A stretch of DNA of 64,000 nt, taken from assembly GCF_009604405.1 (NCBI RefSeq), contig NZ_WEGK01000018.1, forward strand, positions 62,001 through 126,000, given 5' to 3'. Each line of letters begins with the position of its first letter. Within the stretch, counting starts at the first letter, position 1. Shown here one piece after another: positions 42,698-52,198 of the stretch. This DNA is from Nocardia macrotermitis. Its GTDB lineage: Bacteria > Actinomycetota > Actinomycetes > Mycobacteriales > Mycobacteriaceae. The notes under the pieces were generated by a model. That model was not told the DNA's origin, did no database searches, and saw only the letters and a program-made list of their open reading frames with translations. A program made the position numbers and the translations under genes.

Positions 42698-43804
42698 GTG
42701 GAAGTTGTCGGGAGGGCCGGGATTGTCGGTGGGGGGATTGCGGGGTTGGGGGCTGCGATTGCGTTACGGGCTGCGGGATGGGATGTCACGCTGTATGAGC
42801 GGTCGCCGGAATTTACCGAGGTCGGGGCAGGGATAACACTTGCGGCCAATGCTTTGGCCGCGTTGGATGCGCTCGGTGTCGGTGATGCGGTGCGGGCCAT
42901 GGGTGTGGCGGATCGGCGTGCGCTGGCTCGGAATCAGGATGGGCGGGTGCTGATCGATGCGCACATCAGTGATTTCGTCGGTGGGTTGGTGACCGTTCAT
43001 CGTGCTGATCTGATCGCGATTCTGGCTGCCGCCGCGCCGGGGGAATGCGTCCGTACCGGCGCGCGGGTTGTTCGCGTGGATGCCGACGGGACGGTCGAAA
43101 CCGAAACCGGCGCAGTGCAATACGACCTGGTTGTGGCTGCCGATGGGGTCAACAGCGTGGTGCGCCGCGTGTTGTGGCCGGGGGCGAGCCTGGTGCGGCG
43201 TACCGGAATCACCGCGTGGCGCTGGGTGCTCGACGTGCCCGCACCCGATCCGGTGGGTGTGGTGCTGGGGCGTCACGGGGAATGCGGTGTGGTGCCGATG
43301 GCGGGCGGGCGGACCTATGTATTCGCTTCTGCCAGAAAGGGAATCACGAGTCTGGACCATTTCACCAACTGGCCGGATCCCGTCCCGGAACTCATCGCCG
43401 CCACCGATCGCTCTCGCGTTGTCGTCGACGAATTGGTCGAGATTCGGGTGCCGCGGCGGCTGTGGTGCGGACACGTCGTACTGGTCGGTGATGCCGGGCA
43501 TGCTATGCGGCCTACCCTCGGTCAGGGGGCGGGCATGGCACTCGAGGATGTGGTCACGCTGGCCGCTCATGCCACCGACCTGCGTATTTACCAGGATGCC
43601 CGGCGTCGTCGGGTCAGCGCTGTGAGCGTGGTGTCCCGCTATGGAATGCGGGTGACGTCGCCAGGATCCACGACACTGGCCGCTGTTCGCGACGCCGCTC
43701 TAGTGGCTACTCCGAATACGTTGTCCGTCAGGATGTTTCGGAGTGTCAGTACTCGAGCCCTGGGTAACTGGCAGCCTCCGGTCGGTCGCGTCGATCCGCA
43801 ATAA
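42698..43804 (+). CDS. FAD-dependent monooxygenase (PHBH/salicylate hydroxylase-like)
   Basis: A 368-aa protein. GTG 42698 follows GAGGGGG at a short distance. The FAD Rossmann motif is IVGGGIAGLGAAIALRAAG (9-27). The DG motif is VVAADGVNSVVRR, and the GD motif is VLVGDAGHAMRPTLGQGAGM, so all three flavoprotein-hydroxylase fingerprints are present. The C-terminal about 60 residues are loose compared with the family. It would hydroxylate an aromatic or polyketide-like substrate using NAD(P)H. No partner genes identify the pathway. Confidence 0.87.
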   Translation: MEVVGRAGIVGGGIAGLGAAIALRAAGWDVTLYERSPEFTEVGAGITLAANALAALDALGVGDAVRAMGVADRRALARNQDGRVLIDAHISDFVGGLVTVHRADLIAILAAAAPGECVRTGARVVRVDADGTVETETGAVQYDLVVAADGVNSVVRRVLWPGASLVRRTGITAWRWVLDVPAPDPVGVVLGRHGECGVVPMAGGRTYVFASARKGITSLDHFTNWPDPVPELIAATDRSRVVVDELVEIRVPRRLWCGHVVLVGDAGHAMRPTLGQGAGMALEDVVTLAAHATDLRIYQDARRRRVSAVSVVSRYGMRVTSPGSTTLAAVRDAALVATPNTLSVRMFRSVSTRALGNWQPPVGRVDPQ

Positions 43805-43875
43805 GAGGTCTATCCGGGTTGTGGGGCGGATTGTTGATCACCGAACGGAATCTCCAGCGGCGCAGGTGGTTTCGA

Positions 43876-44295
43876 TCAGGGGAGCATGCCGTAGGCGCGG
43901 GTGGGGGTGATTCTGACGATTGCTCGGCGGTCGGTGATCATGGCTCGGCGGTAGTCGTTCCAGTCGGGGTGTTCGCCGGAGAGGGCGCGGTAGTAGGCGA
44001 TGAGTTCGGTGACGGTGGGGTCGTCGGGGGTGGTGGCTACGGGGGTTACTTCGACGTCGCCTTCGATTACCGCGTAGGCCCAGAAGTCTTCTCGGGTGAT
44101 GTGGAGGGCGGCCCAGGGGGTGCGGGTCAGGTTGGTGTATTTGGCTCGGTCGGCGGTGATGGAGATGCGGATCAGGCCGTCGTCGGCGAGCCAGTGGGTG
44201 ACGTTGGAGAGTTGGGGGCGGCCGTTCCCGCGGATGGTGGTCAGGACCGAGCGGGTGTGGGCGCGGGCGAAGTCCAGGGCGGTGGTGAGTTCCAT
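43876..44295 (-). CDS. PPOX class F420-dependent oxidoreductase
   Basis: A 139-aa protein. ATG 44295 is used, because an upstream extension to 44451 runs through low-quality sequence. The split-barrel FMN/F420 fold is shown by ARAHTRSVLTTIRGNGRPQL, SNVTHWLADDGLIRISITA, KYTNLTRTPWAALHI and the C-terminal RRAIVRITPTRAYGM. Such enzymes bind F420 and act on diverse substrates. It is divergent from ligA and converges on the FAD monooxygenase gene. Confidence 0.88.
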   Translation of the reverse strand: MELTTALDFARAHTRSVLTTIRGNGRPQLSNVTHWLADDGLIRISITADRAKYTNLTRTPWAALHITREDFWAYAVIEGDVEVTPVATTPDDPTVTELIAYYRALSGEHPDWNDYRRAMITDRRAIVRITPTRAYGMLP

Positions 44296-44386
44296 ACGGG
44301 GTCCAACCGGTGGGTGCGGTGTCGGTGTTCCCGGGGTGTGTGCCGAGGTCGCGGAAGTGTCGGTGGCCTCGGCTAATGTTCGACGG

Positions 44387-46552
44387 GTGAGCGAGCTGGC
44401 GAAGGAATCGACGGTACTGGACGCATCCGGTGGTGAGGTCGGCGCGGCCACCGGTGACGAGCGGTTGCAGTGGCAGGAGTTGGCCGAACAGGTGCGCGAA
44501 CACCAGTTCCGCTACTACGTGCGCGATGCGCCGGTCATCACCGACGGCGAGTTCGACACGCTGTTCCAGCGCCTGCTCGCACTCGAACAGGCGCATCCGG
44601 ACCTGCGCACCCCCGATTCGCCGACGCAGCTGGTCGGCGGCGGTTTCGCCACCGAATTCACCGCCGTCGACCACCTCGAGCGCATGCTGTCGCTGGACAA
44701 CGTGTTCGACGCCGAGGAGATGCGCACCTGGGTCAGCCGGGTGGAGGCCGAGACGGGCCCGGACATCCACTACGTCTGCGAGGTGAAGATCGACGGCGTC
44801 GCGCTCAACCTCGTCTACGAGAACGGTCGGCTGGTGCGCGGCGCGACCCGGGGCGACGGCCGCACCGGTGAGGATGTCACGCTCAACGCCCGCACCATCG
44901 AGGACATCCCCGCCGAACTGACCCCCACCGCGGAGTTCCCGATCCCCGCGCTGCTCGAGGTGCGCGGCGAGGTGTACTTCCGGCTGGAGGACTTCGAGAA
45001 TCTCAACGCCGCCATCGTCGCGGAAGGTAAAGCGCCGTACGCGAATCCGCGCAATACCGCGGCGGGTTCACTGCGGCAGAAGGATCCGGCGGTCACCGCC
45101 CGGCGGCGGCTGCGGATGATCTGTCACGGCTTCGGCCGCATGGAGGGTTTCAGCCCAGCATCCCAGTACGAGGCATATCGGGCGCTGGTGGCCTGGGGGC
45201 TGCCGGTGTCCGAGCACACCGTGCGGGTGCAGGGGGCCGACGCGATCCTCGAGCGCGTCGCGTACTGGGGCCGGCACCGGCACGACATCGAGCACGAGAT
45301 CGACGGCCAGGTCGTCAAGATCGACGAGATCGCCTTGCAGCGTCGACTCGGCTCCACCTCCCGCGCCCCGCGCTGGGCGATCGCCTACAAATATCCGCCG
45401 GAGGAGGCCACCACCACCCTGCGCGACATCCAGGTCAACGTCGGCCGCACCGGCCGGGTCACCCCGTTCGCGGTGATGGAACCGGTCTCGATCGCGGGCT
45501 CGACCGTCGCCATGGCCACCCTGCACAATGCCGCCGAGGTGGTGCGCAAGGGCGTGCTGATCGGCGATACGGTGACCATCCGCAAGGCCGGTGACGTCAT
45601 CCCCGAGGTGCTCGGCCCGGTGGTCGACACCCGCGACGGGTCCGAGCGCGCGTTCGTGATGCCGACGCACTGCCCCGAATGCGCCACCGAACTCGCCCCC
45701 GAGAAGGAGGGCGACGCCGACATCCGCTGTCCGAACCAGCAGTTCTGTCCGGCACAGCTGCGCGAGCGGCTGTTCCACGCGGCCGGGCGCGGCGCGTTCG
45801 ACATCGAGTCCCTGGGCTATGAGGCCGCATCCGATCTGCTCGGGTCCGGCGTCCTGGTCAACGAGGGCGACCTGTTCGACCTGACCGAGGAAAAGCTGCT
45901 CGGCACAACGCTTTTCGTCAACAAGAACGGCAGCCTCTCGACCAACGGCGGCCACCTGCTGCAAAATCTGGAGTCGGTCAAGCAGCAGCCGCTGTGGCGG
46001 GTGCTGGTGGCCCTGTCCATCCGGCACGTCGGGCCGACGGCCGCGCGGGCGCTGGCGGCCGAACTCGGCAGCATGGTACGCATCCGGCAGGCGTCGGAGG
46101 AGGAGTTGGCCGCGATCGACGGCGTCGGCCCGACCATCGTGGCCGCGCTGATCGAATGGTTCTCCGTCGATTGGCATCGCGTCATCGTGGACAAGTGGCA
46201 GGCCGCGGGCGTGCGCATGGAGGATGAGCGCGATGCCTCCATCGAACGCAATCTCGAGGGCCTGTCGATCGTGGTGACCGGTTCGCTGCAAGGCTTTTCG
46301 CGCGACGAGGCCAAGGAGGCGATCCTGCTGCGCGGCGGGAAGGCGGCCGGTTCGGTCTCGAAGAAGACGGCCTTCGTCGTCATCGGCGACGCACCCGGTT
46401 CCAAGGCGGCCAAGGCCGAGGAACTCGGGGTGCAGATCCTGGACGAGGCCGCGTTTCGGCTACTGCTCGAGCGCGGCCCCAGCGCGGTCCGGCCCGACGA
46501 GGAGGTCGCGGCGGAAGAGTCCGAGGACTCGGAGGAGGGTGCCGAGGCATGA
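44387..46552 (+). CDS. ligA: NAD+-dependent DNA ligase LigA
   Basis: A 721-aa protein. GTG 44387 opens the family N-terminus. Domains in order: Ia (EHQFRYYVRDAPVITDGEFD), adenylation domain with K134 in CEVKIDGVALN, OB-fold, a Cys4 zinc finger (CPEC...CPNQQFC), helix-hairpin-helix repeats (AAIDGVGPTIVAAL) and BRCT (LSIVVTGSLQGFSRDEAKEA). An acidic tail DEEVAAEESEDSEEGAEA follows BRCT, so it is somewhat longer than typical ligases. It seals nicks in replication and repair. It overlaps the GNAT gene (ATGA). Confidence 0.96.
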   Translation: MSELAKESTVLDASGGEVGAATGDERLQWQELAEQVREHQFRYYVRDAPVITDGEFDTLFQRLLALEQAHPDLRTPDSPTQLVGGGFATEFTAVDHLERMLSLDNVFDAEEMRTWVSRVEAETGPDIHYVCEVKIDGVALNLVYENGRLVRGATRGDGRTGEDVTLNARTIEDIPAELTPTAEFPIPALLEVRGEVYFRLEDFENLNAAIVAEGKAPYANPRNTAAGSLRQKDPAVTARRRLRMICHGFGRMEGFSPASQYEAYRALVAWGLPVSEHTVRVQGADAILERVAYWGRHRHDIEHEIDGQVVKIDEIALQRRLGSTSRAPRWAIAYKYPPEEATTTLRDIQVNVGRTGRVTPFAVMEPVSIAGSTVAMATLHNAAEVVRKGVLIGDTVTIRKAGDVIPEVLGPVVDTRDGSERAFVMPTHCPECATELAPEKEGDADIRCPNQQFCPAQLRERLFHAAGRGAFDIESLGYEAASDLLGSGVLVNEGDLFDLTEEKLLGTTLFVNKNGSLSTNGGHLLQNLESVKQQPLWRVLVALSIRHVGPTAARALAAELGSMVRIRQASEEELAAIDGVGPTIVAALIEWFSVDWHRVIVDKWQAAGVRMEDERDASIERNLEGLSIVVTGSLQGFSRDEAKEAILLRGGKAAGSVSKKTAFVVIGDAPGSKAAKAEELGVQILDEAAFRLLLERGPSAVRPDEEVAAEESEDSEEGAEA

Positions 46553-47049
46553 CCGTGCACACGGAGTTGACGATCGATACCGCGGAGCGGGCACAGTTCG
46601 CCGATATCGGCGCGCTCACCGTCGGCGTGTACGTCGGCGAGGGGCATGTGCACCCCGATAGTCCTTATGTCGCAGAGCTTCTCGACACCGACACCCGGGC
46701 GCGCGCGGCGCGGGTGCTGGTCGCCGCGCGCGCCGGTGAGGTGCTCGGTTCGGTGACGATCGCGCGTCCGGGCACACCCTTCGCCGATATCGCCCGGCCG
46801 GGTGAGCTGGAATTCCGGATGCTCGCGGTGGAGCCCCGGGCCCGTGGCGGCGGAATCGGCGCCGCCCTCGTGCGCGCGGTGATCGACACGGCCCGCGAGG
46901 AGGAGTTCGACGCGGTGGTCCTCACGACCATGCCGGGCATGGCCGATGCCCGTCGCATGTACGACCGGATCGGCTTCGCCCATGTGCCCGAACGGGATTG
47001 GGCCACCCCCACCGGTTTGCCGCTGACCGTCATGCGACTGACGTTGTAG
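46549..47049 (+). CDS. GNAT family N-acetyltransferase
   Basis: A 166-aa protein. ATG 46549 overlaps the ligA stop, so it is cotranslated. The acetyl-CoA loop is MLAVEPRARGGGIGAALVRA (V-x-x-x-x-R-G-x-G-I/A type), followed by GMADARRMYDRIGFAHVPER, which closes the GNAT fold. There is no sign of a protein-acetylating RimI specificity. It is convergent with the ACT protein gene, and a short 6-bp hairpin (47072-47088) lies between. The substrate is unknown. Confidence 0.88.
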   Translation: MTVHTELTIDTAERAQFADIGALTVGVYVGEGHVHPDSPYVAELLDTDTRARAARVLVAARAGEVLGSVTIARPGTPFADIARPGELEFRMLAVEPRARGGGIGAALVRAVIDTAREEEFDAVVLTTMPGMADARRMYDRIGFAHVPERDWATPTGLPLTVMRLTL

Positions 47050-47091
47050 CCCTTCGCCGTTGGGTCGAGTCTTCGCCGCCGGGGCGAATAC

Positions 47092-47742
47092 TCAGCCCAG
47101 CACGGTGGCGACGATGCCGGAAAGGTAACCGAGACGGGCGATTTCGGACGGACGGAAGTCCGGGCCACCGGGGCGGCCGAGCATGAGCACCTTGCCGGTG
47201 TTGCCGAGCGGCGCGGCGGCCAGCTTGGTGTCCATGTCCTTCCAGATCTGCGGCACCCAGTCGGCCTCGCCGTCCAGGGCGGTCGGCTTCTCCAGGGGCA
47301 TCCAGGGTGCCTCCGCGGCCTGGGTCTCGGGTGCGCTCTGGCTGCCCACCAGCCGGAACGCGCCCTGCGGACCCATGTCCAGCACGGTGCTCCAGCCGAC
47401 GCGCAGCACCCGCGGTAGACCGTCGACGAGCACCTGTAGCCGATCGTCGCGGGCCCCGGCGACCTGATCGATCAACTCGAGTTCGCGATGCGTGTCCAGC
47501 ACCCCCGAATACGGGCGCAGGGAATCGACGCGCACGTCCTCGAGCGATTCGGCCGCCGTGATCAACGTGTCGGGCAGCGCGCCCGGGGTGACCTCGACGA
47601 CGATGTCGTCGATGGCGTAACCGGCCCCGCGGTCGACTACGTCGAGTGAGAGAATGTCCGCGCCCACCGAGCCCAAGGCGAGGGCGAGAGATCCGAGACT
47701 TCCTGGGCGATCCGGAAGTTGCACGCGGAGCAGAAATGACAC
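47092..47742 (-). CDS. ACT domain protein (Rv3013-like)
   Basis: A 216-aa protein with a GTG start. The N-terminal ACT domain (1-75) begins LLRVQLPDRPGSLGSLALAL and includes GADILSLDVVDRGAGYAIDD, the beta-alpha-beta amino-acid-binding fold. The remaining 140 residues contain GWSTVLDMGPQGAFRLVG and RPSEIARLGYLSGIVATVLG and match no enzyme I recognise. Gene order places it as Rv3013, conserved beside ligA and gatC in mycolata. It may sense an amino acid. The function is unknown. Confidence 0.85.
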   Translation of the reverse strand: MSFLLRVQLPDRPGSLGSLALALGSVGADILSLDVVDRGAGYAIDDIVVEVTPGALPDTLITAAESLEDVRVDSLRPYSGVLDTHRELELIDQVAGARDDRLQVLVDGLPRVLRVGWSTVLDMGPQGAFRLVGSQSAPETQAAEAPWMPLEKPTALDGEADWVPQIWKDMDTKLAAAPLGNTGKVLMLGRPGGPDFRPSEIARLGYLSGIVATVLG

Positions 47743-48251
47743 GTGCGTCCCTTCCTTCCTGTGCGACCGAAACTTTCGGACGGGTACCCGAGCCTGGTCA
47801 TCTTTACACCCGAGATGCCGGGCAATCGACTCGAAGTATCCGCAGTGACCTACATCACTCGCATTGTGATCCTCATCGGCCGTTCATGCCACCGAAGCCG
47901 GGTGGACGTTGAGCGGTCAACCGAATGTCCTCGATCCCATGTCCCCGATCCCACCCACCTCCAAGAGCGTCGAGTTCCGTCAACCATCGCCAACGCCGAC
48001 AACTAGGTCACCCAGTTCCGCCAGCTCCGAATAAGGCCGACTGCAATGGTCGGGGCCCGGCTCGATTCTGGACTGACGGAGCGGGGGAGCGAAGCGGAGG
48101 AGCGGAGGAGGGAAGAATCGAGCCTCAGGGGCCCCGACCCCGCCGGAGCGAAGCGGAGGCCAAAGACCCAGTAGGCTATCGGTGTCAACCGGCGAGATCG
48201 TCTTGATGCCGGACCTGTTCCACGTTCGAACCTGCCGAAAGGGGTCCCGCG
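47743..48251. other. 509-bp divergent intergenic region before gatC
   Basis: It separates the ACT-protein gene from gatC and holds the promoters of both. The main structure is the long inverted repeat at 48048-48139 with a purine-rich loop. A further GGAGCGAAGCGGAGGCC copy lies near 48145. No gene was supported. Confidence 0.6.
48048..48139. repeat. Long inverted repeat with purine-rich loop (candidate palindromic element)
   Basis: GGTCGGGGCCC plus GGCTCGATTCT (48048-48069) pairs with AGAATCGAGCC (48114-48124) and GGGCCCCGACC (48129-48139), with a 4-nt TCAG bulge. The 44-nt loop is almost all purine and repeats GAGCGAAGCGGAGG and GAGCGGAGGAGG. Arm length and perfection suggest a dispersed palindromic unit rather than a simple terminator. 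It lies 112-204 bp before gatC. Confidence 0.75.
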
Positions 48252-48548
48252 GTGCCCGCCATCTCCCGCGACGAGGTTGCACACCTCGCCCGGTTGTCCC
48301 GGCTCGCTCTGACCGACGAAGAGCTCGATCTGTATGCGGGCCAGTTGGATTCGATCCTGAGCCACGTGCAGGTGATCTCGGAGGTCGCCGCCGACGTTCC
48401 CGCCACCGCGTCGCCGAATCCGACCACGAATGTGACTCGTGCGGACGTTCCGGTGGAGTGCCTGACTCCCGACGAGGCGCTCTCGGGCGCCCCGGCGGTC
48501 GACGAGCAGCGGTTCCTGGTTCCGCAGATCCTGGGGGAGGGCGCATGA
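48252..48548 (+). CDS. gatC: Glutamyl-/aspartyl-tRNA amidotransferase subunit C
   Basis: A 98-aa protein with a GTG start. The family pattern EVAHLARLSRLALTDEELD, then GQLDSILSHVQVISEVA and the C-terminal DEALSGAPAVDEQRFLVPQI is intact. GatC stabilises the GatA-GatB interface in transamidation of Glu-tRNAGln or Asp-tRNAAsn. It overlaps gatA by four bases (ATGA). gatB is not in this window. Confidence 0.96.
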   Translation: MPAISRDEVAHLARLSRLALTDEELDLYAGQLDSILSHVQVISEVAADVPATASPNPTTNVTRADVPVECLTPDEALSGAPAVDEQRFLVPQILGEGA

Positions 48549-50020
48549 GCGAGGCGGATCTGACCCGGTTCTCCGCGGCCGAGCTGGCGGCGAAGATCCA
48601 CGCCCGCGAGGTGTCCTCGGTGCAGGTCACCGAGGCGCACCTGCAGCGGATCGCCGAGGTGGACGGGGAGTACAACGCCTTCCTGCACGTCGCGGGTGAG
48701 CAGGCGTTGCTGACCGCCGCCGAAGTCGATCGCGCGATCGCCGGCGGCGAGGTGGCTTCGGCGCTGGCCGGTGTGCCGCTGGCGCTCAAGGACGTGTTCA
48801 CCACCACCGATATGCCCACCACCTGCGGATCCAAGATCCTCGAGGGCTGGGTGTCGCCGTACGACGCGACGGTCACCGGCAAGTTGCGCGCGGCGGGTAT
48901 CCCGATCGTCGGCAAGACCAATATGGACGAGTTCGCAATGGGCTCGTCGACCGAGAACTCCGCCTACGGCCCGACCCGCAACCCGTGGGACACCGAGCGG
49001 ATTCCGGGCGGTTCGGGTGGCGGTTCGGCCGCGGCGCTGGCCTCGTACCAGGCCCCGCTGGCCATCGGCACCGACACCGGCGGCTCGATCCGGCAGCCCG
49101 CCGCGGTCACCGCGACCGTGGGCACCAAGCCGACCTACGGCACGGTGTCGCGATACGGCCTGGTCGCGTGCGCGTCGTCGTTGGATCAGGGCGGTCCGTG
49201 CGGTCGTACGGTGCTGGACACCGCGCTGCTGCACGAGGTGATCGCCGGATACGATCCGCGTGATTCGACCTCCCGCAATGTCCCGGTGCCCGATGTGGTG
49301 ACCGCGGCTCGCGAGGGTGCGCGCGGGGATCTGCGCGGCGTGAAGGTCGGTGTGGTCAAGGAACTGCATTCGGACAGCTATCAGCCCGGTGTGCTGGCCT
49401 CCTTCGATGCCGCCGTCGCCGCGCTGAAGGATCTGGGCGCGGACGTGCTGGAGGTGTCGTGCCCGAACTTCGAGCACGCGCTGCCCGCCTACTACCTGAT
49501 CCTGCCCAGCGAGGTCTCCTCGAACCTGGCGCGTTTCGACGCCATGCGGTACGGCCTGCGCGTCGGTGACGACGGTCAGCACAGCGCCGAGCAGGTCATG
49601 GCCGCCACTCGTGAGGCCGGATTCGGCCCGGAGGTCAAGCGCCGCATCATGATCGGCACCTACGCGCTCTCGGCCGGGTACTACGACGCCTACTACGGTA
49701 AGGCGCTCAAGGTCCGCACCCTGATCGCGCAGGATTTCGACCGCGCCTACGAGCAGGTCGACGTGCTGGTCTCGCCGACCAGCCCGTTCACCCCGTGGAA
49801 GCTGGGCGAGAAGGTCAACGATCCCCTCGCGATGTACCTGTCGGACCTGTGCACATTGCCGACCAACCTGGCCGGGCACTGCGCCATGTCGGTGCCGTCG
49901 GGGCTGAGCGCCGACGACAACCTTCCGGTGGGGTTGCAGATCATGGCTCCCGCCCTCGCCGATGATCGGTTGTACCGCGTGGGTGCGGCGTATGAGGCGG
50001 CGCGCGGGCCGATTGCCTGA
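48545..50020 (+). CDS. gatA: Glutamyl-/aspartyl-tRNA amidotransferase subunit A
   Basis: A 491-aa protein of the amidase-signature family. The catalytic Ser-cisSer-Lys set is K82 (PLALKDVF), S157 (PGGSGGGSA) and S181 (GTDTGGSIRQPA), with the family's 24-residue Ser-Ser spacing. It releases ammonia from glutamine for GatB. It is coupled to gatC by ATGA overlap. A clean terminator follows at 50074-50102. In mycobacteria pfkA follows at once, but here an 11-kb accessory block intervenes. Confidence 0.97.
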   Translation: MSEADLTRFSAAELAAKIHAREVSSVQVTEAHLQRIAEVDGEYNAFLHVAGEQALLTAAEVDRAIAGGEVASALAGVPLALKDVFTTTDMPTTCGSKILEGWVSPYDATVTGKLRAAGIPIVGKTNMDEFAMGSSTENSAYGPTRNPWDTERIPGGSGGGSAAALASYQAPLAIGTDTGGSIRQPAAVTATVGTKPTYGTVSRYGLVACASSLDQGGPCGRTVLDTALLHEVIAGYDPRDSTSRNVPVPDVVTAAREGARGDLRGVKVGVVKELHSDSYQPGVLASFDAAVAALKDLGADVLEVSCPNFEHALPAYYLILPSEVSSNLARFDAMRYGLRVGDDGQHSAEQVMAATREAGFGPEVKRRIMIGTYALSAGYYDAYYGKALKVRTLIAQDFDRAYEQVDVLVSPTSPFTPWKLGEKVNDPLAMYLSDLCTLPTNLAGHCAMSVPSGLSADDNLPVGLQIMAPALADDRLYRVGAAYEAARGPIA

Positions 50021-50073
50021 ATCCCGCAAGGGATTTCGGCGCTCGCGGGTAGCAGACGGCTGAATGGTTGCTT

Positions 50074-50102
50074 CGAAGGCCGGAGTCGCACTCCGGCCTT
50101 CG
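50074..50102 (+). terminator. Intrinsic-type terminator of gatCA
   Basis: Perfect 13-bp arms CGAAGGCCGGAGT (50074-50086) and ACTCCGGCCTTCG (50090-50102) with a 3-nt loop, 54 bp past the gatA stop. There is no U-tract. Confidence 0.88.
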
Positions 50103-50276
50103 GGCTATCCACGTAGTCGCGCACCGGAATGTGTGCAGGCCGCCGACCATGCGTTGATCTCATCTGCGGAGGGAGGTCGACATCCAGGAAGCCGGAGACC
50201 GTCAGCCTCTTCGTCTGCGCCGATGAGCTTGTGGCACAACGGATTGTGAGCCAGGTTTCGCCCGCATGGTGATCGG

Positions 50277-52020
50277 TCAGCATGTCCCCAGCGTGGTGCC
50301 CTGATCGGTGCCGTAGCGATGGCCGTGGCCCGGAGTCGGGGTGAGGGCGGCGAGCAGGTCGACGCTGGTCTGGAGGAAGCCGACGATCGGGATCCACGGC
50401 GGGTGCGGGGCCATCGGGGCGGGTGTCGGTGAGATTCGGTGGGCGCCACAGTGATTCGGTGGACCACTGGACGACCGGGTCGGAGGAGTTGGCCAGGATG
50501 CGGGCGTCGGCGTGGTGGACGCGGTCGGCGGGCGGGCCCGCCCACAGGGCCGCGCAGACGCGGTGGCGTTGGTCGGCGTCGTCGGTGAAGACCGAACTTC
50601 CGGCGGTCGCGCCGAGGCTCTGGCCGTAGATGTACAGGCGCGGTGGATGTTTCAGCTCGGACAGGCGGTGTTCGAGCGCGGTGAACAGGGTCCGCTGGGA
50701 GCGTTCGGCGGCGTCGCGGCCGAATACGTAGCCGACCCAGCTCGGTGTGTCGGAGTATTGCACGGTGACCAGGGCGACATCTCCGGCGAAGCGCCGGGCC
50801 AGACCGGTGACCGCCAGATCGTCGACCCAGCCCGATCCGGTCGGGGCCATCACGACGAGATTCGAGCGATTCAGCCCGCCGGTGCGTTCGAGTTCGCGGA
50901 TTGCCAGGGCGACACGGGAATTCAGGTCCGCTGCCGAATCCAGGCTCGCGTAGACCCGCACGGAGCGCCCGGCCGGTGCCGACATGAACTTGCGCCCCTG
51001 AGTTCCCAGCGCGGACCAGGAGATCGCCGATTCGCCACTGCCCGAAAGGCTTTCGGCGACCGGCCGGATATTCGCGGTCGGTACGTCGGCGCGCGCGTCT
51101 GCGGGCCGCCGCCCATCGGCCATCGCGGGGAGCAGCGCGATCTGGAGCGCCAGCGCCGCGACAATCGTCAGGGTGACGCTTCGCGCCCGCATCGCCCCTC
51201 GAACCAGCCACCGCACCACCCGCGCACACCCGATCAACGCACCCGCCACAAGCCCCGCCGTGACAACACACTCGATCCAGTAACCCACCCCGATATCCGG
51301 AAACCCCATCGCCTCCCGCAACCGGTTCTGCCACCAGTCGGCCCGCACCCCCGCCAGCCCCACCACCAATCCGCAGCCCACCACGACCACACCGCGAACC
51401 CACCGCCCCATCGTCCAGAACTGCCAGCACCGCAACACAATTCGCACACCAGCACCCACCCCGACGAACAACATCACCAACACCCCGGTCATCACCCCCT
51501 GCACGATCGGTGTTCGCGGCAGCAACCCCGGAGCCAGCGCGACCACCATCCCCGACGTAGCGGCAATCGTGGTGCCGGGCCGCGGCAGCGGAAGACGCCG
51601 TATCGGCAGCAGCAACCGTGGTCCCGGCGCGGCCATCGTCTCCGATGTGGTGGCAATCGTGGTGTTGGGTCGTGGTATTGGAAGACGCCGTATCGGCAGC
51701 AGCGACCGTGGTCCCGGCGCGGTCATCGTCTCCGATGTGGTGGCAATCGTGGTGTTGGGTCGTGGTATTGGAAGACGCCGTATCGGCAGCAGTAATCGTG
51801 GTGCCAATACGGCCAGCATCTCCGACGTGGTCGCAACCATGGTGTTGGGCCGCGGAAGCGGAATGCGCCACGTTCGCGACCACAACCCGGTGGTCCGTGT
51901 CGCCACTGCCCTGGACACCCCCGTACCTCCGGTGTACTCGTGCCGACGCGGGACACGCTCGGGCCTGGAAGTCTCACCGGATTTGCGGTCCGTTCGGATG
52001 TGAGCAGTTGACGAACTCAT
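50277..52020 (-). pseudogene. Membrane alpha/beta-hydrolase (Abhydrolase_9 type) with frameshift near 50.41 kb
   Basis: ATG 52020 follows AAGGAG. The product has a basic N-terminus, then 30-aa repeats, then about four transmembrane helices (GVMTGVLVMLFVGVGAGVRI, CVVTAGLVAGALIGCARVV). An alpha/beta-hydrolase domain with LNRSNLVVMAPTGSGWVDD and the nucleophile elbow YIYGQSLGATAG follows. After WRPPNLTDTRP (about 50425) the frame breaks down. The expected C-terminus (PWIPIVGFLQTSVDLLAALT to LGTC and a stop at 50277) continues in the next frame. The length 1744 nt is 1 mod 3. Either the gene is inactivated or the G-rich site holds a sequencing error. The C-terminal His region (GHGHRYG) lies after the break. 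Confidence 0.8.
51541..51880. repeat. 90-bp in-frame tandem repeats in the hydrolase gene
   Basis: GGCAATCGTGGTG or variants recur at 51562, 51652, 51742 and 51832, exactly 90 bp apart, with partial units at both ends. On the coding (minus) strand each unit encodes about 30 residues, such as LLPIRRLPIPRPNTTIATTS. The unit nearest the membrane helices resembles the native segment TTIAATSGMVVALAPGLLPR, so the repeats appear to be expanded copies of the first-helix region. Confidence 0.88.
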
Positions 52021-52198
52021 CGAGACTCCTTGCCTCCGTGTTGAATTCCGTGCAGACCGGGATCTGACGGTGGAGTGTGCACACGGTGCGACAGCTGTCG
52101 CTGCGGTGATCGGGCGCGCGGATTCGGTAGCAGCCCTTGCCGGTTCGACTTCTCGGCCGGAGTTGTTCGACGACAGCGGTACGAGTTGGCTGTGCATC

